Source: UBA9715 sp003452695 (GTDB lineage: Bacteria; Actinomycetota; Coriobacteriia; Coriobacteriales; Eggerthellaceae). From it: 8,572 bases of DNA. Both the position numbers and the translations under genes were made by a program. The stretch lies in NCBI GenBank assembly GCA_946625225.1, contig CAMOTA010000116.1, forward strand, positions 1 through 8,572. Reading direction: 5' to 3'. The stretch's first letter is position 1, and every line of letters begins with the position of its first letter. The notes below the pieces were generated by a model. That model searched no databases, was not told the DNA's origin, and saw only the letters and a program-made list of their open reading frames with translations. Below are positions 1 to 7,600 of this stretch, one piece after another.

Positions 1-1571
1 GCACGGCGGTCGGCATCATCGCCGCGCAGTCCATCGGCGAGCCCGGCACGCAGCTTACGATGCGCACGTTCCACACGGGCGGCGTAGCCGGCGACGACAT
101 CACGCACGGCCTGCCGCGCGTTCAGGAGCTGTTCGAGGCGCGCAAGCCCAAGGGCCTTGCGGTGCTGGCCGAGATATCCGGCACGCTGCAGATAGCCAAG
201 GACAAGCAGCAGACCACGCTGACCATCCACGACCAAGAGGGCAACATCCGCGAATATGCGGTGTCGGCGCGCGTGCAGCTGCAGGCGGGCGTGGTGGACG
301 GCTGCCAGGTGGCGGTCGGCCAGCAGCTGACCAAGGGCTCGGTGAACCCGCACGACCTGCTGCGCCTTACCGACCCGAACACCACGCTGCGCTACATCGT
401 CAGCCAGGTTCAGGGCGTGTACGTTTCGCAGGGCGTGGACATCAACGACAAGCATATCGAGGTCATCGCGCGCCAGATGCTGCGCAAGGTGACGGTGCTC
501 GACCAGGGCGATTCCGACTATCTGCCGGGCCGCCAGGTGAACCGCTACGAGTTCCAGGACGCGGCCAACGAGCTGATCGCCGAAGGCAAGCAGCCGCCGG
601 TCGGCCAGCCCCTGCTGCTCGGCATTACCAAGGCATCGCTGGCAACCGATTCGTGGATGTCGGCCGCATCGTTCCAGGAAACCACCAAGGTGCTTACCGA
701 CGCCGCCATCGAGGGCAAGACCGACGTGCTGAACGGCCTGAAGGAGAACGTGATAATCGGCAAGCCGATTCCCGCGGGCACCGGCCTGAAGCGCTACCGC
801 AACGTGGGCCTTACCTACAAGGGCGAGCCCATCGAGCTTACCGACAACGAGACGCTGCCCGAATACGCACCCGAGGTGCTGAAGGACATCGAGGACCTGC
901 TGCCCCAGCCGCAGGACTGGTCGCTGGACGGCGACGGCTACCTGAACATGTCGGGCGGCTTCAACGGCTATTACACCAGCGGCTACGGCCCGAGCTTCGG
1001 GCGTCGCCCGAGCATGCTCTCCGACGAGGAAGCGCGCCTGTACATCTACGACGACCTGGGCGTTTCGCAGCGCTGGGCCAACAAGTTCTCGGAAGCCGGC
1101 ATCGAAACCGTCTCCGACCTGCTGGGCCACACCGAAGACGACCTGCTGCGCATAGAGGGCATCGGCGCGAAGGCGCTCGAAGAGCTGAAGGCCGGCCTGG
1201 AAGAGCGCGGGCTGATGTCGGTCATCGAAGACGACCTGAACGCCACGAGCGACGACATGTCCCAGTTGCTGGACATGGTGTTCAGCCCCGACGACAACAT
1301 CCTGATCGGCGGAGACGAGCCGCCCACCTTCAACACCGAAGGCGAGGACATGCTGGGCGAGGCACTGCCGCCGAGGTCCTACCAGCGCAACCTGGAAGAG
1401 CTGGATGCGCTGCTCGGGTCCATGGACTCGTTCGGCTTCGGGCTGACCAGCCGCGAAGAGGAACAGGCCACCAACGCCGAGGAAGCCCAAGGCGTGGGCG
1501 AGGACGTTGCTGCCGGCGGCGACGAGCTGCTCGGCGGCGAGGACATGCTCGGCATGCCCGCAGACGAGTAA
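1..1571 (+). CDS. rpoC: RNA polymerase beta' subunit, C-terminal part (5' end outside window)
   Basis: Catalytic subunit of RNA polymerase. The gene enters from the left edge; the first whole codon is at base 3, giving 522 residues (numbered here from that codon). It opens in the trigger loop with AAQSIGEPGTQLTMRTFHTGG and runs straight into DITHGLPRVQELFEARKPKG, so the SI3 insertion found in E. coli is absent. The conserved block GITKASLATDSWMSAASFQE, then GLKENVIIGKPIPAGTG, marks where most beta' proteins are near their end (about base 790). Here about 256 more residues follow: a linker with a Gly/Tyr-rich stretch, a helix-hairpin-helix domain at residues 350-404 that resembles the alpha subunit C-terminal domain, and a 118-residue acidic tail with 31 Asp/Glu against 3 Arg and no Lys. 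The reading frame is continuous and codon use does not change, so the extension looks genuine. Identity as beta' is certain; the role of the extension is unknown. Confidence 0.98.
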   Translation, partial: TAVGIIAAQSIGEPGTQLTMRTFHTGGVAGDDITHGLPRVQELFEARKPKGLAVLAEISGTLQIAKDKQQTTLTIHDQEGNIREYAVSARVQLQAGVVDGCQVAVGQQLTKGSVNPHDLLRLTDPNTTLRYIVSQVQGVYVSQGVDINDKHIEVIARQMLRKVTVLDQGDSDYLPGRQVNRYEFQDAANELIAEGKQPPVGQPLLLGITKASLATDSWMSAASFQETTKVLTDAAIEGKTDVLNGLKENVIIGKPIPAGTGLKRYRNVGLTYKGEPIELTDNETLPEYAPEVLKDIEDLLPQPQDWSLDGDGYLNMSGGFNGYYTSGYGPSFGRRPSMLSDEEARLYIYDDLGVSQRWANKFSEAGIETVSDLLGHTEDDLLRIEGIGAKALEELKAGLEERGLMSVIEDDLNATSDDMSQLLDMVFSPDDNILIGGDEPPTFNTEGEDMLGEALPPRSYQRNLEELDALLGSMDSFGFGLTSREEEQATNAEEAQGVGEDVAAGGDELLGGEDMLGMPADE

Positions 1572-1581
1572 CCGGCCCGCA

Positions 1582-1614
1582 GGCTGTGCGCCCGATTTGA
1601 TCGGGCGCACAGCC
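1582..1614 (+). terminator. Perfect 15-bp hairpin just after rpoC, probable terminator without U tract
   Basis: GGCTGTGCGCCCGAT (1582-1596) and its exact reverse complement (1600-1614) are separated by TTG and begin 11 bases after the rpoC stop codon. Position and stability fit a transcript end or an mRNA-stabilising 3' hairpin. No run of T follows on either strand, so classic intrinsic termination is not shown; termination may depend on the larger inverted repeat downstream or on Rho. Confidence 0.55.
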
Positions 1615-1618
1615 CGCA

Positions 1619-1777
1619 CCGGCCGCCGCCCGCGGCCCGGCCTGCGGTGCGGACGGGGAGAGGGGATTCGGGCTTGGCTTCGGCTTTTCCTCAGTATTTT
1701 TCAGGAACAGTGCCTGCAGAATCGCCCTCACCCCTCTCCCCGTCCGCACCGCAGGCCGGGCCGCGGGCGGCGGCCGG
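1619..1777. repeat. Long perfect inverted repeat (47-bp arms, 65-bp spacer)
   Basis: The arm at 1619-1665 starts CCGGCCGCCGCCCGCGGCCC and ends GGGGAGAGGGG. It is the exact reverse complement of 1731-1777, which starts CCCCTCTCCCC. Pairing stops at both outer ends (A against A) and at the inner ends. The spacer at 1666-1730 is less GC-rich and has the only T run in the region (TATTTTT, about 1695-1701). Transcribed, it would form a very stable hairpin. No coding sequence is credible here. It could be a dispersed palindromic element or MITE-like unit, or a bidirectional terminator for rpoC. I see no clear target-site duplication. Confidence 0.85.
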
Positions 1778-1812
1778 ACCGCGCGTATGTTTGGTGAAGA
1801 ACCAAATGCCCC

Positions 1813-1841
1813 TTGCGTGCGAACTGGGATTTTGCTACTAT
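1813..1841 (+). promoter_or_regulatory. Probable sigma-70-type promoter for rpmF
   Basis: TTGCGT (1813-1818) and TACTAT (1836-1841) are 17 bases apart, the preferred spacing. TGC directly before TACTAT gives an extended -10 character. A start near 1848 would leave a leader of about 60 bases. A small inverted repeat, TTTGGT/ACCAAA (1790-1795 and 1801-1806), lies just upstream of the -35 box and could be a regulator site or chance. Confidence 0.55.
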
Positions 1842-1909
1842 ACCGTTTTGCGTGTTTACGAAGAAAAGCCGCAGGTCAAGGCGGCTACCTATGAAGGAGT
1901 ACGAGGAAC

Positions 1910-2089
1910 ATGGCAGTACCTAAACAACGAATGGGCCGCATCCGCACCCATACCCGCCGCAGCACCCACGACCGCATCGACGCGCCGGCGCGCAGCACCT
2001 GCCCGCAGTGCGGCGAGGTGAAGCTTCCGCACCGCGTGTGCCCGAACTGCGGCTACTACAAGGACCGCGAAGTTATCGAGACGGAATAG
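1910..2089 (+). CDS. rpmF: 50S ribosomal protein L32, zinc-binding form
   Basis: Encodes 59 residues starting MAVPKQRMGRIRTHTRRS, the standard L32 N-terminus, which binds 23S rRNA in the large subunit. Four cysteines at residues 31, 34, 44 and 47, in the contexts CPQCG and CPNCG, form the zinc ribbon of the C+ form; zinc-free paralogues induced under zinc starvation lack them. Length matches the family (about 55-60 residues). The start is supported by AAGGAG at 1894-1899, ten bases upstream of ATG. The gene has its own likely promoter and terminator. The DUF177 (yceD) gene that commonly precedes rpmF is absent: the upstream space is taken by an inverted repeat. Confidence 0.97.
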   Translation: MAVPKQRMGRIRTHTRRSTHDRIDAPARSTCPQCGEVKLPHRVCPNCGYYKDREVIETE

Positions 2090-2107
2090 TTCCCACACCG
2101 ATACCCG

Positions 2108-2145
2108 ACGAAAGCCTTCTGCTCGCAGGAGGCTTTCGTTGTATT
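2108..2145 (+). terminator. Intrinsic terminator of rpmF
   Basis: ACGAAAGCCTTCTG (2108-2121) pairs with CAGGAGGCTTTCGT (2126-2139), a 14-bp stem with a single G-U pair and a CTCG loop. It is followed by TTGTATT. It starts 19 bases after the rpmF stop codon. This is the most convincing terminator in the window and implies that plsX is mostly transcribed separately or by read-through. Confidence 0.85.
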
Positions 2146-2382
2146 AACGCATCGCATGCGGCATGCGCCTCGTAAGGCGCAGCGAAGCAGGAGCGTGCTT
2201 CCCTTATCGAACCGAGCGCGACGAGAGCCGGGGGAGCTCGCGGCGGGAAACGGGAAGCGCGCGCCTTTGCAGACAGCCCGTTCCATCGCGTACGGCACGC
2301 ATCTGCATACCGTGTCGCGTTCGGCCGATGCGCATTCGAACCACGACAAGGCTGCCGGCAGGGCGGCGGATTGGAGCAGGAC
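2146..2382 (+). other. plsX upstream region with potential leader RNA structure
   Basis: No credible gene lies in this 237-base stretch. It contains several possible RNA stems: GCGCC/GGCGC around 2166-2180; GCGTGCTTCCC (2193-2203) with GGGAAGCGCGC (2252-2262), 11 pairs with one wobble; CGAGC/GCTCG (2213-2217, 2236-2240) nested inside that; and CGGCACG/CGTGTCG (2293-2299, 2311-2317). I could not pick a convincing promoter, although plsX follows a terminator and should need one. No known riboswitch class is recognised. In GC-rich DNA some of these stems will be chance. Confidence 0.4.
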
Positions 2383-3375
2383 ATGGCGGACAAAGTGACT
2401 ATTTCGGTGGATGCGCTCGGTGGCGACAACGCGCCCGGCGTGGTGTTGGAGGGCGTGGCGGCCGCGCTTGCCGAGGATGCGGACCTGTCGGTCGTGCTAT
2501 GCGGCCCGGCCCAGGTGGTGGAACCGTTCGCAGCCGAGCACGAGCGCTGCACCGCACGCGCCACGACCGAGGAAATCGGCATGGCCGAGCACCCCGCCAA
2601 CGCCGTACGCAAGAAGAAGGACTCGTCCATCGTGGTCGGGTGCCGCCTGGTGAAAGAGGGGCAGGCCCAGGGCTTCTTCTCGGCAGGCTCTACCGGCGCC
2701 TGCCTGGCGGCGGGCACGCTGGTAATCGGGCGCATAAAGGGCGTGGCGCGCCCGGCGCTTGCCACGGTGCTGCCTTCGCCGGTGAAGCCGGTGGTGCTGT
2801 GCGACGTGGGCGCCAATGCCGATTGCAAGCCGGAATACCTGGTGCAGTTCGCCCAGATGGCCAGCTTGTACGCGCGCAAGATCGTGGGAACGCCCGTGCC
2901 GCGCGTGGGATTGCTGAACATCGGCGAGGAAGAAGAGAAGGGCTCGAAGTTCGCGCAGGAGGCCCACGCCCTGCTGAAGCAGGAGCTTCCCGGCTTCGCG
3001 GGCAACGCCGAGGGCCGCGACGTGATGAGCGGCGAATTCGACGTGGTCGTGTGCGACGGCTTCACGGGCAACGTGTGCCTGAAGACCATCGAGGGCACGG
3101 CCAAGGTGCTGTTCAAGGAATTGAAGGGCGTGATGATGAAGTCCATCTTCACCAAGCTGGCGGCGCTGTTGCTGAAGGGCGGCCTGAAGCAGCTGAAGGC
3201 CAGCGTGGACCCGGACGAGGCGGGCGGCGCGCCCCTGCTCGGCGTGAAGGGCGCGTGCATCGTGGGCCACGGTTCCTCGGGCGCGCGCGCCATAAAGAAC
3301 GGCGTGCTGGCCAGTGCCACCTACGTGCGCTCCGGCATGACCGAGGAAATAGCCCAACGCTTCGCCACCTCGTAG
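2383..3375 (+). CDS. plsX: Phosphate acyltransferase PlsX (acyl-ACP:phosphate transacylase)
   Basis: Converts acyl-ACP and phosphate to acyl-phosphate, the acyl donor used by PlsY for the first step of phosphatidic acid synthesis; it acts as a peripheral membrane enzyme. The 330-residue length is normal. Family motifs: DALGGD at residues 10-15, SAGSTGA at 100-106 (usually SAGNTGA), LLNIGEEEEKG in the middle, DGFTGN at 225-230, GAPLLGVKG followed by GHGSS at 295-299. ATG 2383 is preferred because GGAG at 2373-2376 sits six bases upstream; the in-frame TTG at 2371 would place that Shine-Dalgarno inside the gene. rpmF-plsX adjacency is classical, but the usual fabH/fabD/fabG/acpP do not follow, so the fatty-acid and ACP genes must be elsewhere or absent. 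Confidence 0.96.
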   Translation: MADKVTISVDALGGDNAPGVVLEGVAAALAEDADLSVVLCGPAQVVEPFAAEHERCTARATTEEIGMAEHPANAVRKKKDSSIVVGCRLVKEGQAQGFFSAGSTGACLAAGTLVIGRIKGVARPALATVLPSPVKPVVLCDVGANADCKPEYLVQFAQMASLYARKIVGTPVPRVGLLNIGEEEEKGSKFAQEAHALLKQELPGFAGNAEGRDVMSGEFDVVVCDGFTGNVCLKTIEGTAKVLFKELKGVMMKSIFTKLAALLLKGGLKQLKASVDPDEAGGAPLLGVKGACIVGHGSSGARAIKNGVLASATYVRSGMTEEIAQRFATS

Positions 3376-3403
3376 GCGATCAAGCTGCAGCGGAGCCGCC
3401 TTA

Positions 3404-3481
3404 CGGCAGCGTGGTTGCATGGCGACGGCGCTGCCGCGGGCGAAACCAGACTCGTCCCGGGGGATTCATCCCGCTGTCTGG
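3404..3481 (+). terminator. Two hairpins after plsX, possible transcript end
   Basis: CGGCAGCG (3404-3411) pairs exactly with CGCTGCCG (3429-3436) around a 17-base loop. A second structure follows: CCAGAC (3446-3451) pairs with GTCTGG (3476-3481), enclosing an inner GGGAT/ATCCC stem (3461-3465, 3468-3472). ATATATTG comes right after it. The position, 28 to 106 bases past the plsX stop codon and ahead of a probable rnc promoter, suits a terminator, but the U tract is poor. Confidence 0.4.
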
Positions 3482-3530
3482 ATATATTGCGCAAACGAAC
3501 ATGGCTGTCCAGCTATTCCCCCCGTTCAGC

Positions 3531-3536
3531 TACAAT
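3531..3536 (+). promoter_or_regulatory. Probable -10 box of the rnc-smc promoter
   Basis: TACAAT (five of six consensus bases) lies 112 bases before the rnc start codon in otherwise GC-rich DNA. No good -35 hexamer is seen at 16-18 bases upstream (TCCAGC at 17), so activity may be modest or need an activator. A GCACGT/ACGTGC inverted repeat (3579-3584, 3591-3596) would fall in the leader RNA. Confidence 0.4.
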
Positions 3537-3648
3537 AGGATGGCTTGCGCACTGCAATGCGAATAGCATGGCCGAAGCGCACGTTCGCGGACGTGCCCTT
3601 GGGCCACGCTGATTCGTGCTACGAACAGCTGGAACGGGGTAAGGAACC

Positions 3649-4659
3649 GTGAACGACGAACAACGGAAGAACTACGAGGCAGCCGAGCGCATCATCGGCC
3701 ACCATTTCGAAAACGAGCAGCTGCTGCTCTCCGCCATAACCCATCCGTCCGCAATCGAGGGCCATTCGGCAACCTATTCCTACGAGCGCCTGGAATTCCT
3801 GGGCGACAGCATCTTGGGCGCCATCGTCGCATCGAGCGCATTCACCAGCTTCCGCGATTTGGACGAAGGCGGGCTGACGCGCATAAAGGTGGCGCTGGTG
3901 TCTGGTCATAGCCTTGCAGAAGTGGCCGGCGACCTGGGATTTGCCGACGTCATCCGCTTCGGGTCGTCCGAGCGCGGCACCGGCAAGCGCGGCCTGCACT
4001 CGGCCTTGGAAAACGTGTACGAGGCCGTGGTGGCAGCGTTGTACCTGGATGGCGGCATCGCGGCCGCAGAAGCGTTCGTGGAACGCACGCTCATCGGGCG
4101 CATGTCGCTGGACATGGCCAGCGAACCCGAGAACCCCAAGAGCGCGCTTCAGGAGAAGCTGCAGGAAGACGGCATTACGCCCACCTACAAGCTGGTGGAA
4201 ACGCAGGGCCCGCCGCACGACCGCACCTTCGTGGCGCAGGTGTTCGCCGGGGACCAGGGGCTGGCTCAGGGCGTCGGGCGCACGAAGAAGGAAGCCGAGA
4301 GCCAGGCGGCCAAGAGCACGCTGGCGCGTTTGGGCGAATTCTTCGGGCTGGGCCTGACCGAAGACCAGAAATCCGAGAAACGCGTGGCCATGGCGCAGGC
4401 CAAGGCCGACAAGATTGCCGCCCAGGCGCAGGCGAAGGTGGAAAAGGTGGCGGCGGCCCAGCAGGCCCGCGCCGACGAGGCCGCTGCACGCGCCGCGGAA
4501 ACCGCCGAGCGCGAGCGCAAACGCGCCGAAAAGCGCCAACGCGCAGCTTCGGCCGCCGCGAACGCGCAGGCAACCGTGGCCGCGGCTCCGGCTGGCGCCG
4601 CAACGGCGGCGGCAACAGCAGCGCAAGCACCTGCTTCGACGGGCGAAACAGAAGGTTAG
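3649..4659 (+). CDS. rnc: Ribonuclease III with long C-terminal extension
   Basis: Double-strand-specific endonuclease that processes rRNA precursors and other structured RNAs. The catalytic domain (residues 10-150) has the signature ERLEFLGDSILG, with E46 and D53 matching E. coli E38 and D45. The second half of the active site reads SALENVYEAVVAALYLD: E125 matches essential E117, but N122 stands where E. coli has D114. The double-stranded-RNA-binding domain (162-228) begins NPKSALQEKLQ and ends with GRTKKEAESQAAKSTL. After it comes a 108-residue tail with about 40 Ala plus many Lys, Arg and Glu, so the 336-residue protein is about 110 longer than E. coli RNase III. The GTG start has AAGGAA just upstream (3641-3646), a rather short spacing. 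The stop codon lies 5 bases before smc, indicating an operon. The family is certain; enzymatic strength is not. Confidence 0.95.
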   Translation: MNDEQRKNYEAAERIIGHHFENEQLLLSAITHPSAIEGHSATYSYERLEFLGDSILGAIVASSAFTSFRDLDEGGLTRIKVALVSGHSLAEVAGDLGFADVIRFGSSERGTGKRGLHSALENVYEAVVAALYLDGGIAAAEAFVERTLIGRMSLDMASEPENPKSALQEKLQEDGITPTYKLVETQGPPHDRTFVAQVFAGDQGLAQGVGRTKKEAESQAAKSTLARLGEFFGLGLTEDQKSEKRVAMAQAKADKIAAQAQAKVEKVAAAQQARADEAAARAAETAERERKRAEKRQRAASAAANAQATVAAAPAGAATAAATAAQAPASTGETEG

Positions 4660-4664
4660 CCTGC

Positions 4665-7600
4665 ATGTATTTGAAATCGCTCGTCCTGAAAGGCTTCAAA
4701 TCGTTCGCCGACCGCAGCGCGCTTGCGCTCGAGCCGGGCATCACGGCCATCGTGGGGCCCAACGGCTCCGGCAAGTCGAACATTTCCGACGCGGTGCTCT
4801 GGGTGCTCGGCGAACGCAGCGCGCGCAACCTGCGCGGGCAGGCCATGGAAGACATCATCTTCTCGGGCTCGGCCGCGCGCAAGGCCGTATCCATTGCGGA
4901 AGTGGAACTGGTGCTGGACAATTCCGATCACACGCTGCCCGTGGAATACGACGAAGTGTCCGTAACGCGGCGCATGTACCGTTCGGGCGAATCGGAGTAC
5001 CTGGTGAACGGATCGGTCGTGCGCAGGCTGGACGTGCTGGACATCCTGCACGATTCGGGGCTGGGTACGGGCACGCACAGCATCATTTCGCAGGGCAGCC
5101 TGGATTCCATCCTGCAATCGCGCCCCGAGGACCGGCGCGCGCTTATCGAGGAAGCCGCAGGCGTGCTGAAGCACAAGCAGCGCAAGGCGAAGTCCGAGCG
5201 CAAGCTGGAATCCATGGACAACCACCTGGACCGCGTTCGCGATGTGACGGCCGAAGTGGCACGCCAGCTGGGACCGCTCGAGCGCAAGGCAAAGCGGGCC
5301 GAGGCGCATGCGAAGGCGCGTGCCGAGCTGTCGGACCTGCGGCTGGCGCTTGCGGTGGACGACCTGCGCGCGCTGCAGGGCGAATGGGACGCCGTGCTGC
5401 AGGCCGAGCAAGCCGCCGAGCAGGCCGTGGAGGCGAAGCGCACGGTCGTGGGGGCCACCGAGAAGGCCGTGAACGACTTCCAGGAGATAATGAAGCGCGA
5501 ATCCGAGGACGCGGGCGTGCTGGCCAAGCGCCAGCGGCGCGCCTCGAACCTGGGCGAGCGCCTGGACAGCGCGGGCATGCTCGTGCGCGAGCGGCGCCGC
5601 GGGGCGCTGGCCACCGATGCCGACATGCGCAGCGCGCTGGAAAGCGCCCGTCTGCGCCGCGAGGAAGCCCAGGCCGAGCTGGCCGGCGCCGTACGGCAAC
5701 GCGACGAGATCACCGCGAAGTGCCAGGCCGCCGACGAGGCCCTGGCGCAGGCAACCGAGGCGCGCAACGCGGTGGAACGCGAGCGACGCGGCATCGAAGA
5801 CGAAGTGGACGACCTGTCGGTGGCGCTTCGCCGCTGCGACGACGAGCTGGACGCCTCGCAGCGCAAGCTGGCATCGCTGCGCGAGACGCTGGCCAACGGC
5901 CTGGCGCAGGCCAAGCTCGTGGAAGCGCGCAGGCAGGAACTGGAAGCATCGCTTGCGCAGGCCACGTCCGACCACGATGCCGCGAAGGCGGCGCTGGACG
6001 CCGCCGCGGCACAAGCGGAGGACCTGCGGCAACGCGAATCGCAAGCGCAAAAGCAGCTGAACGAGAGCTTCGATGCCCGCGAACGCGCCCACGAGGACCG
6101 CGATGCCGCGCGCGAGGCCGTCCGACTGCTGCAAGCCGAGATAAAGGCCGTCGAGGCCGCCCAGGCAGCCGGCCGCAAGGACGACCCGGCGCTCGACTGG
6201 GTCGTGCGCAACGCCGAGCAGTTCGGGGGAGGGCTGACCGCGGTTTCGAAGTACCTGCGCGTGGCCACCGAGCTGGAAACGCTCGTGGAGAACCTGCTCG
6301 GCGCCGACTTGCAGGCGCTTGCCGTGGACGACGCCGACAAGGCGGGCGCCATCGCCGCCGCGCTGGCAGGCGGCGGGCTTTCGGGCAACGTGGCGCTCGT
6401 CATGCGCGACGACGCCGCCGCCCACCGCACCGCCGTGGCACGGGGCAGCGACGCGGGCCGTGCGCTGGTGGACGAGATGGACTATTCGGCCGACGTGGCC
6501 CCGGTCGTGGAGGCGCTTCTGGGCGATGTGGTCGTGTGCCCCAGCCGCGCCGAGGCCTTCGCCGCGCATGCGAACAGCGCCGATGCGCTGCGCTTCGCAA
6601 GCGCCGACGGCATGGTGGTGTATCCCACGGGCGCCGTGCGCATATTCGGGGCCCCCGGAAAACGCGAAGAGGGCGTTATCGCGCGCGAGCGGCGCCTTGC
6701 CGAGGCGCGCGACAAGCTTGCGATCGCCGACGAGGCCCTCGCATCCGCCGAGCAGGCCGCAGAGGCCGCAGACGATGCGTACCGCGCCCTGCAGACGCAG
6801 ACGCTGAAGCTCAGCCAGCAGCTGGCCAACGTGCAGGGCGCCCACGAATCGGCCCGCGCCGACGAGCAGCGCGCCGCGCGCCGCCGTCAGGACGTGGAAC
6901 GCGAGATCCAGCAGGCCGAGACGCGCGTGGTGCAGGCGAACGAGCGCGTGGAATCGCTGCAGCCCAACGTGGACGCGCTGCAGGCAAGCGTTTCGGAGCT
7001 CGGCGCGCGCCATGAAACGCTGGCCGCGCAGCGCACCGAGCGCCTGGCCGCCGTGGAACCCCTGCGCAAGCGCGCATCGGCCGCGGCCGAACAGCTTACC
7101 GAGGCCAAGCTTTCCGCAGCCACGCTCGGTGAGCGCAAAACCTATCTGGACCGCATCGTGCTCGCGCGCGAAAACGACATCCGCAGCGTGGACGAGAGCG
7201 TGGCCGAGCAGCGCCGCACCATCGCCGTGAAGGGGGTGGTCGTGCGCCGCTGCGATGCGGTGGTCGCATCGCTCAACCAGATAGCCGACACCCTGCGCCG
7301 CCGCCTCTCGGCCATCGACGCCGCCGTGGTCGCATCGGAGGACGCCACGAGCAGCGTGCACGCCAAGGCCGCCGCCGCCCGCGAGGACGCCCGCCGCGCC
7401 CACGACGAATACGACGCTGCCAGCGAGCATGCCGCCCAGGTGCGCGTGGAGAAGAGCCGCCTGGAAGTGCGCGTGGAAGCTGCCGTGAACGTCATCGTGC
7501 GCGACCTGGGAGTGCCCATCGACCGCGCCCAGCAGCTTCCCGTGCTGGAGGACCGCACCGGCGCCGAGGACGAGGCCTTCCGCCTGGAGCGGCGCATAAA

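Noticed and set aside
1647..2021. Plus-strand 124-codon frame across the inverted repeat and the rpmF start
   Set aside because: Most of it translates the palindrome, and it overlaps rpmF in another frame; no ribosome-binding site or family similarity.
2371..2382. TTG at 2371 as the plsX start
   Set aside because: It would put the GGAG Shine-Dalgarno inside the coding region; ATG 2383 has correct spacing and starts at the usual PlsX N-terminus.
2073..3320. Minus-strand 415-codon frame opposite plsX
   Set aside because: Plus-strand plsX has all family motifs; the antisense product has none and crosses the rpmF terminator.
3376..3648. Possible acpP or remnant between plsX and rnc
   Set aside because: No acyl carrier protein motif (DSL phosphopantetheine site) in any frame; only hairpins and a promoter-like box.
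4415..7015. 866-codon plus-strand frame overlapping rnc and smc
   Set aside because: Out-of-frame reading, extremely Arg/Ala/Pro/Gly-rich, no recognised domain; typical of high-GC DNA.
4656..7430. 924-codon open frame on the minus strand opposite smc
   Set aside because: Shadow of GC-rich smc codons: no motifs, His/Gly/Arg/Leu-rich low-complexity product, and smc is unmistakable on the plus strand.
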